Shown piece after piece: positions 40,642 to 50,100 of a DNA stretch of 64,000 bases. The DNA is from Novosphingobium flavum (GTDB taxonomy: Bacteria > Pseudomonadota > Alphaproteobacteria > Sphingomonadales > Sphingomonadaceae), in the NCBI RefSeq assembly GCF_014230315.1, contig NZ_JACLAW010000005.1, positions 1 to 64,000 on the forward strand, read 5' to 3'. Position 1 is the first letter of the stretch. Each line of letters begins with the position of its first letter. Position numbers and translations under genes: made by a program. Below the pieces are notes generated by a model that worked only from the letters and a program-made list of their open reading frames with translations, searched no databases and was not told the origin of the DNA.

Positions 40642-42468
40642 TTACCGATTCCACGGGAAGGCCAGCGTTGGCCGGTTGGCATAGCGGGTCATGGCGAGCG
40701 TCAGGCGCGCCCCGCAGCCCGGTTCCAGCCGCACGGGGAAATGGCGGCCGCCCACGGCGCGCTGTTCGCTGCCGATCCGCACGCTGTCGATCCGGTGCTC
40801 GGCATAGGCGCCGCCTTGCACGATCACCTCGCGCGAGGACGGGCCGAGGTTGATCAAGGTAACCTCCGTTTGCCTGTCGCCGAGCGAATGGACCAGTGCG
40901 GCGACATCGTCGGGCACACCGGCGCGGCGCTTTGCCGGGTCAAAATAGCGCAGGCGGCAATGAAGCGGCACGCCGCCTTGCGGCGGAGACGTCGCGGACC
41001 AGGACGGGCGGGCAATGTGCAGGCCGCCGGTCATCGTCTGGACCAGCGCGGAGGCGCTGGCGGGGTTGTAGTCCAGCGTCCAGTCAGCGAGCCGGGTGGC
41101 CGGTGTGGTCGTGTCGGCCTTGCGCGCTTCGACCCGTGCGGCGACATGCGCCAGATCGGCTTCCAGCGCCTTCTCGGCGTAGCCCGGGTTACGCCCTTCG
41201 AGGAACGCGATCCACGGATGATCGCCTGCGGCAACGCGGTCCTCGGCTTGCTGGGTGGCGTACCAGATCTCGAACGTGCTGGTGCGATAGGGGCCGGTTT
41301 GCCAACCGTGCCAGCCATCGGGGCCGAAAAGAGTGGGGGTCTGGAGCTTGCCGTCGATCTGCCGTGCCGCGTTGTTGATCCGCGCGGTCTGGCGGCGCCA
41401 GAGGCGCAGGTATTCCATGTCGCCGGTCAGCAGCAGCGCATTGTAGAACGCGGTGATCGCGCGCGGCACGCGGTTGCGGCCCTCCCGTTCTCCGGTCTGC
41501 GGCACGATGGGAGCAAAATTCCAGCCGTAAGTGCCGCCCCACCAGTCGGGCGCGGTCTTGCCGTCGAGCCCGACCTTGCTCGGCAGGATGTCGCCATTGG
41601 CCCGTGCCCGGTCCATCCATGCATCGAAGTAATCGACCGCCCAGCGCCGGAACCGCTCGCCCGCGCCAAGGGCATAGGCGTTGAGCCCGAGCGTGGTGGA
41701 TTGCAGGTTCAGCGGATTGTCGCCGATGACATCGGTATATTCGACGTAGTGCCGGAGAAACTGCGCATATCCCTCCTCGCCGTGTTCCAGGTGGAACGGG
41801 CGGGCGTCGAACGGATCGCCTGCCCAGTCGAGAGGGGTGGGCTTGCGCAACAACGGCCCGCGGCTGCCGTTGAGCACGCTGCGGATAATGCGATGCCGGC
41901 GGTCGTAGTTGCGAACCGTGGGGTCGGCACCGGTGTAGAAATCGGCATAGCGCCGGGTCCGCATGACCAATCGCGGATCGGTCGGCGCGGACAAGCCCAT
42001 GACGTTGAACGTCGTCAGCCCTTCGGCATTGTGCTGCCAGTCCATCTGCACCGGGAACTCGCGGAAATACATGCCCTGCCGCGCAATCGGCACGTCCTTG
42101 GTCCGCGCCCGGGAATATTGCCGCAGGTGCCCTTCCCAGAAGCGCTGCGACAGCGTGAGCAGCCGGTCCGACCCGCCGAGTGCGTGAAGGAGGACCCAAT
42201 CGTTGGTGAACTCCGCCGCGTCGTCCGGCCCGTCGTTCGCGCCCCAGCGGGGGAAGCAGAGCAACTCGTCGTCAGTGCTGACATACTTCGCAAAGTGGTC
42301 TTCGCAAGCCGCGGCATTCGCGGCAAGCAAGTCGCGCTGCAACCGGGCCCAGCGCGGCGCGGCCATCGCGCTTGCGATCAGGAAGGGAGCCGGACTGCCG
42401 CGGGCAAGGGCAGGGGCCGCGGCAAGGGCACCGCCGCCGACCAGGACTGCACGCCGGGTAAGGCTCAT
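40642..42468 (-). CDS. Tat-exported protein of unknown function, probable (alpha/alpha) toroid
   Basis: 608 residues with leader LTRRAVLVGGGALAAAPALA, a twin-arginine motif. The mature part is rich in Trp, Tyr and Arg, with segments such as YGWNFAPIV, FYNALLLTGDMEYLRLWRRQ, NAEGLTTFNVMGLSAPTDPR, DRRHRIIRSVLNGSRGPLLR and VEYTDVIGDNPLNLQST, and a late beta-rich region (IARPSWSATSPP, EVTLINLGPSSREVIVQGGA). The pattern suggests a helical toroid catalytic domain plus beta domain, as in polysaccharide lyases or glycosidases, but I cannot name a family. It begins at ATG 42468 in a 4-nt overlap with the MFS transporter stop, so the two are coupled. Probably acts on the transporter's substrate precursor. 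Confidence 0.7.
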   Translation of the reverse strand: MSLTRRAVLVGGGALAAAPALARGSPAPFLIASAMAAPRWARLQRDLLAANAAACEDHFAKYVSTDDELLCFPRWGANDGPDDAAEFTNDWVLLHALGGSDRLLTLSQRFWEGHLRQYSRARTKDVPIARQGMYFREFPVQMDWQHNAEGLTTFNVMGLSAPTDPRLVMRTRRYADFYTGADPTVRNYDRRHRIIRSVLNGSRGPLLRKPTPLDWAGDPFDARPFHLEHGEEGYAQFLRHYVEYTDVIGDNPLNLQSTTLGLNAYALGAGERFRRWAVDYFDAWMDRARANGDILPSKVGLDGKTAPDWWGGTYGWNFAPIVPQTGEREGRNRVPRAITAFYNALLLTGDMEYLRLWRRQTARINNAARQIDGKLQTPTLFGPDGWHGWQTGPYRTSTFEIWYATQQAEDRVAAGDHPWIAFLEGRNPGYAEKALEADLAHVAARVEARKADTTTPATRLADWTLDYNPASASALVQTMTGGLHIARPSWSATSPPQGGVPLHCRLRYFDPAKRRAGVPDDVAALVHSLGDRQTEVTLINLGPSSREVIVQGGAYAEHRIDSVRIGSEQRAVGGRHFPVRLEPGCGARLTLAMTRYANRPTLAFPWNR

Positions 42469-43793
42469 TCGCCCAGTTCCAGCCGCCGGATCGGGCCGAC
42501 AACCATGGTGTAGGCCACGATGGTGAGCAGGCAGTGAGCGGCGACGAATGCCAGCGCGAGATCGAACGATCCGGTCACCGCGACGATATAGCCCACGACC
42601 ACCGGGGTCACGATCCCGGCCATGTTCCCGAACATGTTGAACACGCCGCCCGAAAGCCCTGCCAGCTTGCGCGGGGCAACGTCGGCCATCACCGCCCACC
42701 CGAGCGAGGCGATGCCCTTGCCGAAGAAGGCAAGGCTCATCAGCACGATTACCAGCCAGCCCGTATCGACCCAGACGCAGGCGAGGATCAACGTCGCCAG
42801 CAGCATTCCGGCGACCAGCGGCACCTTGCGCGCGCGATCAAGGTTGCCGGTGCGCTTGAGGATGCGGTCGGAACAGATGCCACCGGCAAGGCCGCCCGCG
42901 AACCCGCAGAGCGCCGGGAGTGCCGCGGCGAACCCGGCCTCGAGGATGTTCATCCCGCGCTCCTTGACGAGGTAGATCGGAAACCAGGTGACAAAGAAAT
43001 AGGTCAGCACATTGATACAATATTGGCCGAGATAGATGCCGATCATCATCCGGTTGGTCAGCAGCACGCGGACGTTGGGCCAGGTGAAGGTTGCCGAGCC
43101 ATTGCCACGCTGCTCCATGCCGATCTGGCCGCCGCCCTCGCGGATGAGGTCCAGTTCGGCCGCATTGATCGCCGGATGGCGATCCGGTCCGTGGATGAAG
43201 CGCACGAACACCAGCGCGGCGATCACGCCGAGGCCGCCCATCGTCCAGAAGACCGAGCGCCAGCCGTGGCTGTGGACCAGCCAGCCCATCAGCGGGGCGA
43301 AGGCAACCAGCGAGAAATATTGGGCGCTGTTGAAGATCGCCGAGGCCGTGCCGCGCTCGGGGCCGGGGAACCATGCCGCGACGAGCCGCGCGTTGCCGGG
43401 AAACGATGGGGCTTCCGCCAGCCCGACAAGGAATCTCAGCGTGAACAGGGTCGTTACGGCCGTGAGGCCGGGGACCAGTCCGATCATAGCCTGAGCCGCG
43501 GTGAACAGCGACCAGATCGCGATGGCCCCCGCGTAGATGCGCTTGGTCCCGAACCGGTCGAGCAGCGCGCCGCCGGGGATCTGTGCCAGCGCATAGGCCC
43601 AGGCGAACGCGCTGAGGATGAAGCCGGTCTGTATCGGCGACAGGCCCAGTTCGGTTGATGCGGCGGACCCGGCGATGGAGAAGGTGGCCCGATCCGCATA
43701 GTTCAGCGAGGTGATGATGAAGATCAGCGCGATGATCTTGTAGCGCACCCGCGTCGGGCGACTAGCGACGTGCCGATCGGCAGTCATATGCAT
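42465..43793 (-). CDS. MFS sugar-acid transporter (glucarate/galactarate type)
   Basis: About 442 residues with twelve membrane helices. Segments KIIALIFIITSLNYADRATF, SIAGSAASTELGLSPIQTGF, FAWAYALAQIPGGALLDRFG and RFLVGLAEAPSFPGNARLVA are diagnostic of the anion:cation symporters that take up glucarate, galactarate, glucuronate or galactonate. This fits the dehydratase at 37250. ATG 43793 is chosen: GAGGAG lies 6 nt upstream. It is divergent from the TBDR at 44078, and the shared motif (43950) lies between them. It is followed by the Tat-exported protein. Confidence 0.9.
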   Translation of the reverse strand: MHMTADRHVASRPTRVRYKIIALIFIITSLNYADRATFSIAGSAASTELGLSPIQTGFILSAFAWAYALAQIPGGALLDRFGTKRIYAGAIAIWSLFTAAQAMIGLVPGLTAVTTLFTLRFLVGLAEAPSFPGNARLVAAWFPGPERGTASAIFNSAQYFSLVAFAPLMGWLVHSHGWRSVFWTMGGLGVIAALVFVRFIHGPDRHPAINAAELDLIREGGGQIGMEQRGNGSATFTWPNVRVLLTNRMMIGIYLGQYCINVLTYFFVTWFPIYLVKERGMNILEAGFAAALPALCGFAGGLAGGICSDRILKRTGNLDRARKVPLVAGMLLATLILACVWVDTGWLVIVLMSLAFFGKGIASLGWAVMADVAPRKLAGLSGGVFNMFGNMAGIVTPVVVGYIVAVTGSFDLALAFVAAHCLLTIVAYTMVVGPIRRLELGE

Positions 43794-43949
43794 CCTACTC
43801 TCCTCGTCCGGCGTCATCGATGGTGCGCCGGCTTGCATGTCGCAGGGTACCGAAGGCAGATCGCGCGGTCCAAGCCGAATAGCAGCACGATCAAGCCAAG
43901 GGGTGGCATGATCGACAGGTCCTGAGCGCCGCCTGGGTAGGATCAGTGC

Positions 43950-43981
43950 AAGTTGCGCAATGATTCATGCCGGATTGAGGT
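43950..43981 (+). promoter_or_regulatory. Motif shared with the dehydratase promoter, copy B
   Basis: Matches 37139-37170 at 23 of 32 positions without gaps. It contains ATGA-T-TCAT, a small palindrome with a 1-nt centre. It sits between the MFS transporter (divergent, start 43793) and the TBDR (start 44078), so it could serve either or both. Confidence 0.55.
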
Positions 43982-44077
43982 TGGCATCTGGCCGCTCTTG
44001 CGCGCTAGTCAAACGATCGGTCCGGACAGTCAACGATCCGGTTCACGGAAGCAATACCGATCTTGAGGGGATTACCG

Positions 44078-46930
44078 ATGGCCAATTCCGCATTCCGCGG
44101 TTTCAAGTTCGCGCTGGTGGCAGGCGTTGCCGCAGCGGCGATGACCGCCTCAGTCGCCCGCGCACAGCAGGCACCGGCCGCCGATGGGCAGGCTGCGGGC
44201 GAGGCGGCCCAGGTGCCGTCCGAAGCGGACGAGCCGGCCATCGTCGTCACCGGCTTTCGCGAAAGCCTGAGCAGCGCGATCGGCATGAAGCGCCGTGAAA
44301 TCGCCTCGATCGACGCGATCAAGGCAGAGGATATCGCGGAATTCCCCGATCTCAACCTCGCTGAATCGCTCCAGCGCATTCCCGGCGTGGCGATCAGCCG
44401 GGTGAACGGCGAGGGGCGGAACATCTCGGTTCGCGGCCTCGGCCCGGAATATACCCGGGTCCGCATCAACGGCATGGAGGCCATCGGCACCACTGGCGGT
44501 ACCGACAATTCGGGCGGTGTGAACCGTGGTCGCGGGTTCGATTTCAACATCTTCTCGTCGGACCTGTTCAACAGCCTCGCCGTGCGCAAGACCGCCACGG
44601 CGGACGTCGAGGAAGGCTCGCTGGGCGCGACCGTCGACCTCACCATCGCGCGCCCGTTCGACTACAAGAAGTCGACCGCCACGTTCTCGGTGCAAGGCAG
44701 CTACAACGACCTTTCAAGGAAGGTGAAGCCGCGCCTGTCCGGCCTGCTTACGACAACGAACGATGCCGGCACCTTCGGCGTCCTTATGTCGCTTGCCTAT
44801 GAGGAGCGCAGCCTCAAGGAAGAGGGCGCGAACATCACGCGGTGGACCTATGGCGGGTTCGGAATCACCAAGGACACAGCCGGCAACCCCATCGCCAGTT
44901 CGGGCGGGTTCAACGCCGCCTCGACCCTGCCGGGCTACACCATCGCCCAGATCAACAACACCGACGCCAATACCGGGCTGTTCCACCCGCGCATTCCGGG
45001 TCTCGTGTCCTACGATATCAACCAGAAGCGTCTCGGCGGGGCGCTCTCTCTCCAGTTTCGCCCGGCCGACAGTACGCTGATTTCCATCGACGGCCTTTAC
45101 TCGCGCCTTGATGGCACCCGTTCGGAAGCGCAGTTCCAGGCGATCAGCTTCAGTCGTTCGGGCGCAGGCAAGCCGCAGACGATCATCCGCAGCGGTACGG
45201 TCGATGCGAACAACAACATCATCAGCGGAACCTTCGACGCGGTTGATCTGCGCGTCCAGTCGCGCTTCGACAAGCTTGTCACCGATTTCTACGAAGTGAC
45301 CGGCAACCTCGAACAGAAGTTCGGCGACCGCCTGAAGTTCACTGGCCTTGTCGGCTATTCCAAGTCCGCCTTCCGCAATCCCATCCAGACGACGGTCACG
45401 CTGGACGCGGCCAATACGAACAACTTCTACTACGACTTCTCGACCCGCTTCCCGACGATCAAGCCGGGGGTCGATATCTCCAACCCGGCAACCTTCACGT
45501 TCACCAACGGCACCTCGGAAGTCCGCATCCGCCCGCAGACGGTGGACAATGCCTTCACCACCGCGAAGGGCGCGCTGGAGTGGACCGCGACCGACCAGTT
45601 CAAGGTCAAGGCCGGGGTGGACTGGCGCCGGTTCACCTACGATTCCACCGAGCAGCGCCGCCTGCAGGCTGAAACGGTTGTCCAGACCCTGACCGCCGAC
45701 CAGATCGCGGCCGCGACCACGCTGTTCTCGGGCTTCGGCCGCGGGCTCAACCTGCCGGGCGGAACGCCGAGCGCGTGGATCGTTCCCGATCTCGACAAGT
45801 TCCTCGGCCTCTACGTCCAGGGCAACCCGCTCTATGCGATCGGCGGTATCGAGAACGCCACGGCGCGCGGCTCGTTCATCACCGTCAAGGAAGAGGACGT
45901 CGGGGCCTGGGGCATGGCCGAGTTCAATCTTGCGGATTCGGGCCTGCCGGTGCGGGGCGACGCGGGTGTGCGCTATGTGAAGACCAAGCAGTTCTCGACC
46001 GGCTATGCGAGCCAGGGCAGCACGATCAGCCTGGTCGGGGCCGATCGGTCATACACCCGCTGGCTCCCTTCGGCGAACCTCGTGATCGACCTCAACGACA
46101 AGCTGATGCTCCGTCTCGCGGCGGCCAAGACCTTGGCGCGTGCCGGCATCGCTTCGCTCACGCCGGGCGGCAATCTCAGCATCTCGGGCGGAAACCGCAC
46201 TTTCAGTTCGGGCAATCCGGACCTGAAGCCGACCGAATCCACCAACTTCGATGTCGCGATCGAGTTCTACCCGGCCAAGGGGGCGATCTATTCGCTGGCG
46301 CTGTTCCAGAAGAACATCGGGACCTTCGTCCAGACCCTGAGCGTGGGCTTGCCGTTTTCCTCGCTCGGCCTGCCGGAATCGCTGCTGACCGGCACCGGTG
46401 TACTGCCGACCGATACCTTCATCGTGAGCCAGCCGGTCAATTCGAGCGGGGGCAAGCTCAAGGGCTTCGAGGTCAACGTCCAGCAGCCCTTCAGCTTCCT
46501 GCCCGGCGTGCTGTCGCACTTTGGCATGCTGGCGAATTTCACCTACGTGGGCTCGAACATCCAGTATCTGACCTCTGCCAATGGCAGCACTTTCGTTACC
46601 GCGCCGCTGGTTGGCCTGTCGAAGTATGCCGCGAACGCCACGCTGTACTACGAAGACAGCAAGTTCTCCGTCCGTGGCTCGATGGCCTATCGCTCGAAGT
46701 ACCTGACCGCCGTGCCCGGCACGGAAGGCAATGCCTGGAACGGCACCAACAAGACGGTGAATTTCGACGCCCAGGTTTCCTACACCATCAACGATCACCT
46801 CAAGCTGAGCCTGGAAGGGATCAACCTGACGGACACGAAGAACGACCAGTTCGTGGACGAGACCAACCGCCTGAACGTGCTGACGCACAGCGGGCGGCAG
46901 ATCAATTTCGGGGCCAAGTACACCTTCTGA
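44078..46930 (+). CDS. TonB-dependent receptor of the uronate/aldarate block
   Basis: 950 residues. ATG 44078 is preceded by GAGGGGA. Signal peptide ends about ARAQQ. Plug and barrel follow the subgroup known from Xanthomonas and sphingomonads: IVVTGFRESLSSAIGMKRRE, FPDLNLAESLQRIPGVAISR, EYTRVRINGMEAIGTTGGTD, FNIFSSDLFNSLAVRKTATA, VEEGSLGATVDLTIARPFDY. The C-terminus is GAKYTF. Members of this group often take up oligosaccharides; a uronate oligomer fits the neighbourhood. No STN domain. An IS6-transposase relic begins 2 nt after its stop. Confidence 0.92.
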   Translation: MANSAFRGFKFALVAGVAAAAMTASVARAQQAPAADGQAAGEAAQVPSEADEPAIVVTGFRESLSSAIGMKRREIASIDAIKAEDIAEFPDLNLAESLQRIPGVAISRVNGEGRNISVRGLGPEYTRVRINGMEAIGTTGGTDNSGGVNRGRGFDFNIFSSDLFNSLAVRKTATADVEEGSLGATVDLTIARPFDYKKSTATFSVQGSYNDLSRKVKPRLSGLLTTTNDAGTFGVLMSLAYEERSLKEEGANITRWTYGGFGITKDTAGNPIASSGGFNAASTLPGYTIAQINNTDANTGLFHPRIPGLVSYDINQKRLGGALSLQFRPADSTLISIDGLYSRLDGTRSEAQFQAISFSRSGAGKPQTIIRSGTVDANNNIISGTFDAVDLRVQSRFDKLVTDFYEVTGNLEQKFGDRLKFTGLVGYSKSAFRNPIQTTVTLDAANTNNFYYDFSTRFPTIKPGVDISNPATFTFTNGTSEVRIRPQTVDNAFTTAKGALEWTATDQFKVKAGVDWRRFTYDSTEQRRLQAETVVQTLTADQIAAATTLFSGFGRGLNLPGGTPSAWIVPDLDKFLGLYVQGNPLYAIGGIENATARGSFITVKEEDVGAWGMAEFNLADSGLPVRGDAGVRYVKTKQFSTGYASQGSTISLVGADRSYTRWLPSANLVIDLNDKLMLRLAAAKTLARAGIASLTPGGNLSISGGNRTFSSGNPDLKPTESTNFDVAIEFYPAKGAIYSLALFQKNIGTFVQTLSVGLPFSSLGLPESLLTGTGVLPTDTFIVSQPVNSSGGKLKGFEVNVQQPFSFLPGVLSHFGMLANFTYVGSNIQYLTSANGSTFVTAPLVGLSKYAANATLYYEDSKFSVRGSMAYRSKYLTAVPGTEGNAWNGTNKTVNFDAQVSYTINDHLKLSLEGINLTDTKNDQFVDETNRLNVLTHSGRQINFGAKYTF

Positions 46931-46932
46931 AC

Positions 46933-47070
46933 ATGATCCGGCCCGTGGTCATGATGCATGTGCGGTTTCCGCCGAGCTTGCGGAACGCCCAGGACCTGTT
47001 GTTCGAGCGTGGCATTGTTCGGTGTCACGAGCCGGTGCGGTCAGATCCGGCCGGGCGGGGCATTCGCTAA
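46933..47070 (+). pseudogene. IS6-family transposase N-terminal relic, second copy
   Basis: Translates as MIRPVVMMHVRFPPSLRNAQ, then DLLFERGIVRCHEPVR and a short unrelated end before a stop at 47070. It corresponds to the N-terminal residues of the IS6-family transposase, the same piece as the relic at 320-500. The catalytic DDE domain is absent. It abuts the TBDR stop, so it may have been inserted and deleted there, or captured with the flanking gene. Confidence 0.78.
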
Positions 47071-47104
47071 CCCGGTGGACCATCGCCGGACAAGATCGAT
47101 CGTC

Positions 47105-47140
47105 CAGGAAGGGACGAGCCTTGCGGCCCGTCCCTTCCTG
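47105..47140. terminator. Perfect hairpin between TBDR/IS6 relic and autotransporter
   Basis: CAGGAAGGGACG and CGTCCCTTCCTG form a perfect 12-bp stem with a 12-nt loop. It lies 21 nt downstream of the autotransporter stop (minus strand) and after the IS6 relic (plus strand), so it can serve as a shared terminator. T-runs are weak on both sides. Confidence 0.65.
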
Positions 47141-47160
47141 TCCGCCAACTTCTCCGCCTT

Positions 47161-50100
47161 TCAGAAGGCGAAGCCGATCCGGCCGCCGAACGACTTGGTC
47201 GATCCCAGGTCGCCCCAGACCGTCAGCTCGACGCCCTTCCGGGCAATGCCCATCAGGCCGCCTTCCAGCCGCACCCAGGTGCCGCGCTGTGCCATGTCGA
47301 TGTCCGCCACGGTCGCCGTGTTGGCGACATGGAGGTAACCGTCATCCTTGAACTCGTGCATGACCTTGGCGCCAAGGAACGCGCCCCAAGCCGAGGGGAA
47401 GAGCACCCGGGCGCCGAGGCGGCCGCGCATGGACTCGTCATGCTGCCAGTCGAAATTCAGGCCATACTGGTTCCAGGCATCGATGCTCGTCTTGACGTAG
47501 GACAGGCCGGCATTGAGATCGAAGGCGATCGAACCTGTGGAACCGGTCTTCAGCCCGATCTCGCCGTCGACACCGGTCGAGTGCGCATCGCTGCGGAAGC
47601 CGACAGCCCGCGCATCGTTGGCGAAGTCGATGTGGTAGTCGTCACGCTTGAGCAGCACCCCGGCGTAAAGCCCCGAGGCCATGCCGAAATGGGCATAGGC
47701 GCCGTAGTTGTAGCCCTCCGCCTTGATCCGCGCGGTCACCGGTTGCTCTTCGCTGCGCGCCCATTCGTAGCCGCCGGTGGCCCCGATCACGAAACCGGTG
47801 CCGCGGAATTCCAGACCGACCTGTGCCCCGCGCCGATGGGTGCGCAGCTTGTCGGAATAGGTGATCGTGGTGCCGTTCACCACGGCGGTGCGGTTATCGT
47901 CGCCGTAGCGATCCTTGGACTCATAGAGCTGGCCCCAGATGCCGACATTGCTGCCGGTCACCAGAGATCCGGCATGACGGCCCATGATCGCGTCGTGGTA
48001 AGCGTCGAATGACTGGTACCACAGGTCCTGTCCCATCGAGCCCACGGCCGCCAAGGCGGTGAACGAGGGGTCGAGGGTGGACGCGATGAACGTGTCGTTG
48101 CCGACCTGCCGCAGCCCGTAGTTGAGGAAGCCGATCTGGGCATCGGCCGGGGCCAGCGTGAAGGCCCCAGCGCTGACCGTTCCGGTGCTGTCGACCACGA
48201 TCACCCCGGTCGGATTGTAGAGCGGCGAGCCGACCAGGTTGACGTCGATCACCGTCGAGCCGGTGACGTTGCCGTTCACTATCAGCTTGTCCGCCGTGTT
48301 GAGCCCGCCATCGACGTCGACCGCCAGCCGCGAGGCGCCCGAACCCGCGAAAGGCCCGTTGATGGTCAGCGTGTCGTTGGCGGCCCCGTCGACCATGGTG
48401 ATCAGGCCGGTGTTGTTGAAGGCGGCAAGGCCGGCGAGGCTGGCCGTCCCGCCGACCGCGACGAGCTGCCCGGCATTGTTGACGGTGGTGCCGGTCAGGG
48501 TCGTCGTGCCGACAGCGTTGACCGTGCCCGAGGCATTGTTGTTCAGGGTCTCGAGCCCGTTCACCGTTGCCCCGGTGGTCAGGTTGAGCACGGCGTTGTT
48601 GTTCAACCCATCCGTGCCGAGGCCGAAATTGCTGGTCCCGGCGAGGGTCAGGGTGCCGCCGTTGGTCAGGCTGTCGTTATTGCCGGTCAGGTTGAAGGCG
48701 CCCGCAGCATTGCCGGTTGCGCCGATCGCAACGGTCGTGGCCCCGCCGGCGGCGTTGACGAGATAGCCGGTTGCGCCAGTGGCCATGTTCGCCGTGCCGT
48801 TGATGGTGACCGTGTTGCCCAGCGTACCGGCCAGATCGATTGCGTCATTGGCGCCTTGCCCGGTCACGGTCGCGCCCGAATTGACCGTCACCGTGTCCGC
48901 GCCCAGCGTCACCAGATGGACCGCGTCGGCCCCGGCCGAGGTCGTCGTGCCGCCGGTCAGGGTGACGTTGATCGTCCCGGCGCCGCTGTCGGCGAGGTTG
49001 ATCGCCCCCAGGGCGCCGGTCGCGCCCGCCGCATTCACCGTGAGGGTGCCGGTGGTACCGCGCGCGAAAATGCCATAGCCGGCCGTGCCGCTGACGGGCG
49101 CCGTGCCGGTCACCGTGATCGCACCGGTGCCGGTGGCGACCGCGGAAATGCCCGTCGCCGCGGACTGGACGCCGTTCACGGTCAGGAGCTGGTTGCCGCT
49201 GCCCGTGGTCGCGATCAGGCCCGGCCCGGTCGAGGTGATCAGACCGGAATTGACCGTAAGGTTTCCGCTGGTGGTCGAGGCATTGATCCCGGCGGAGGTG
49301 GTCCCGATGGTGGTTACGGTCCCGGTCGTCAACGAAACGGCACCCGCGCCGCCGATGACCAGCACGCCCGGTGCGGTTGCGCCCGTTGTGGCGATGTTGC
49401 CGGATGTCAGGGTAATGGCCCCGGGCGAATTCAGGATCACGCCGGCACCGGCCGTGTTGACCGTGCCGAGGCGCGCGATGATCGAGGAGCCGTTGATATT
49501 GACCCCGACCGAGCCGGTGCCGGTGGCGGCGACATTGCCGCCGGTCAGGTCGACCGTGCCGATGGTCGGAAGCACGCCGGTCTCGTTGAGCAGGATTGCG
49601 GTCGATCCCGCGCCATTGGCCGAGACCGCGCCGACCGTCGCGGTGAGCGAAGTGCCGCCCGCCGCTTCCAGCCCGGTCGTGCCGGTTCCGGTCGCGGTGA
49701 TGTTGCCGCAGGAAACGTTGACGACCGGCCCGCGGGCATAGACCCCGGAGGAATCGTTGCCCGTCGCGGTCACGGCGCCGCCGCAGGTCACGCTCGCCGT
49801 GCCGGTGTCAGTGATCGCCGCAAGCGCAGTGCCGCTGATGCCGGTGATGCCGGTGGCCCCGGTCACCCGCACGGTCGCGCCGGTCGAGCCGATCGCGGCC
49901 ACGCCGATCGGCGAATTGGCCGTGGTCACATTGACCCCGCCGTTGACCGTGGCGCTCGCCGCGCCCGCCGGGGCATAGGCGACCAGGCCGACCAGCGGGT
50001 TGGTGGTGCCGGCCACGCCGAGATTGCCGTTGACGGTGAGGGTCGAATTGCCGGTCGTGGCGATGCCCGCCGCGCCCGCGCCGACCGAGGCGCCAGCCGG

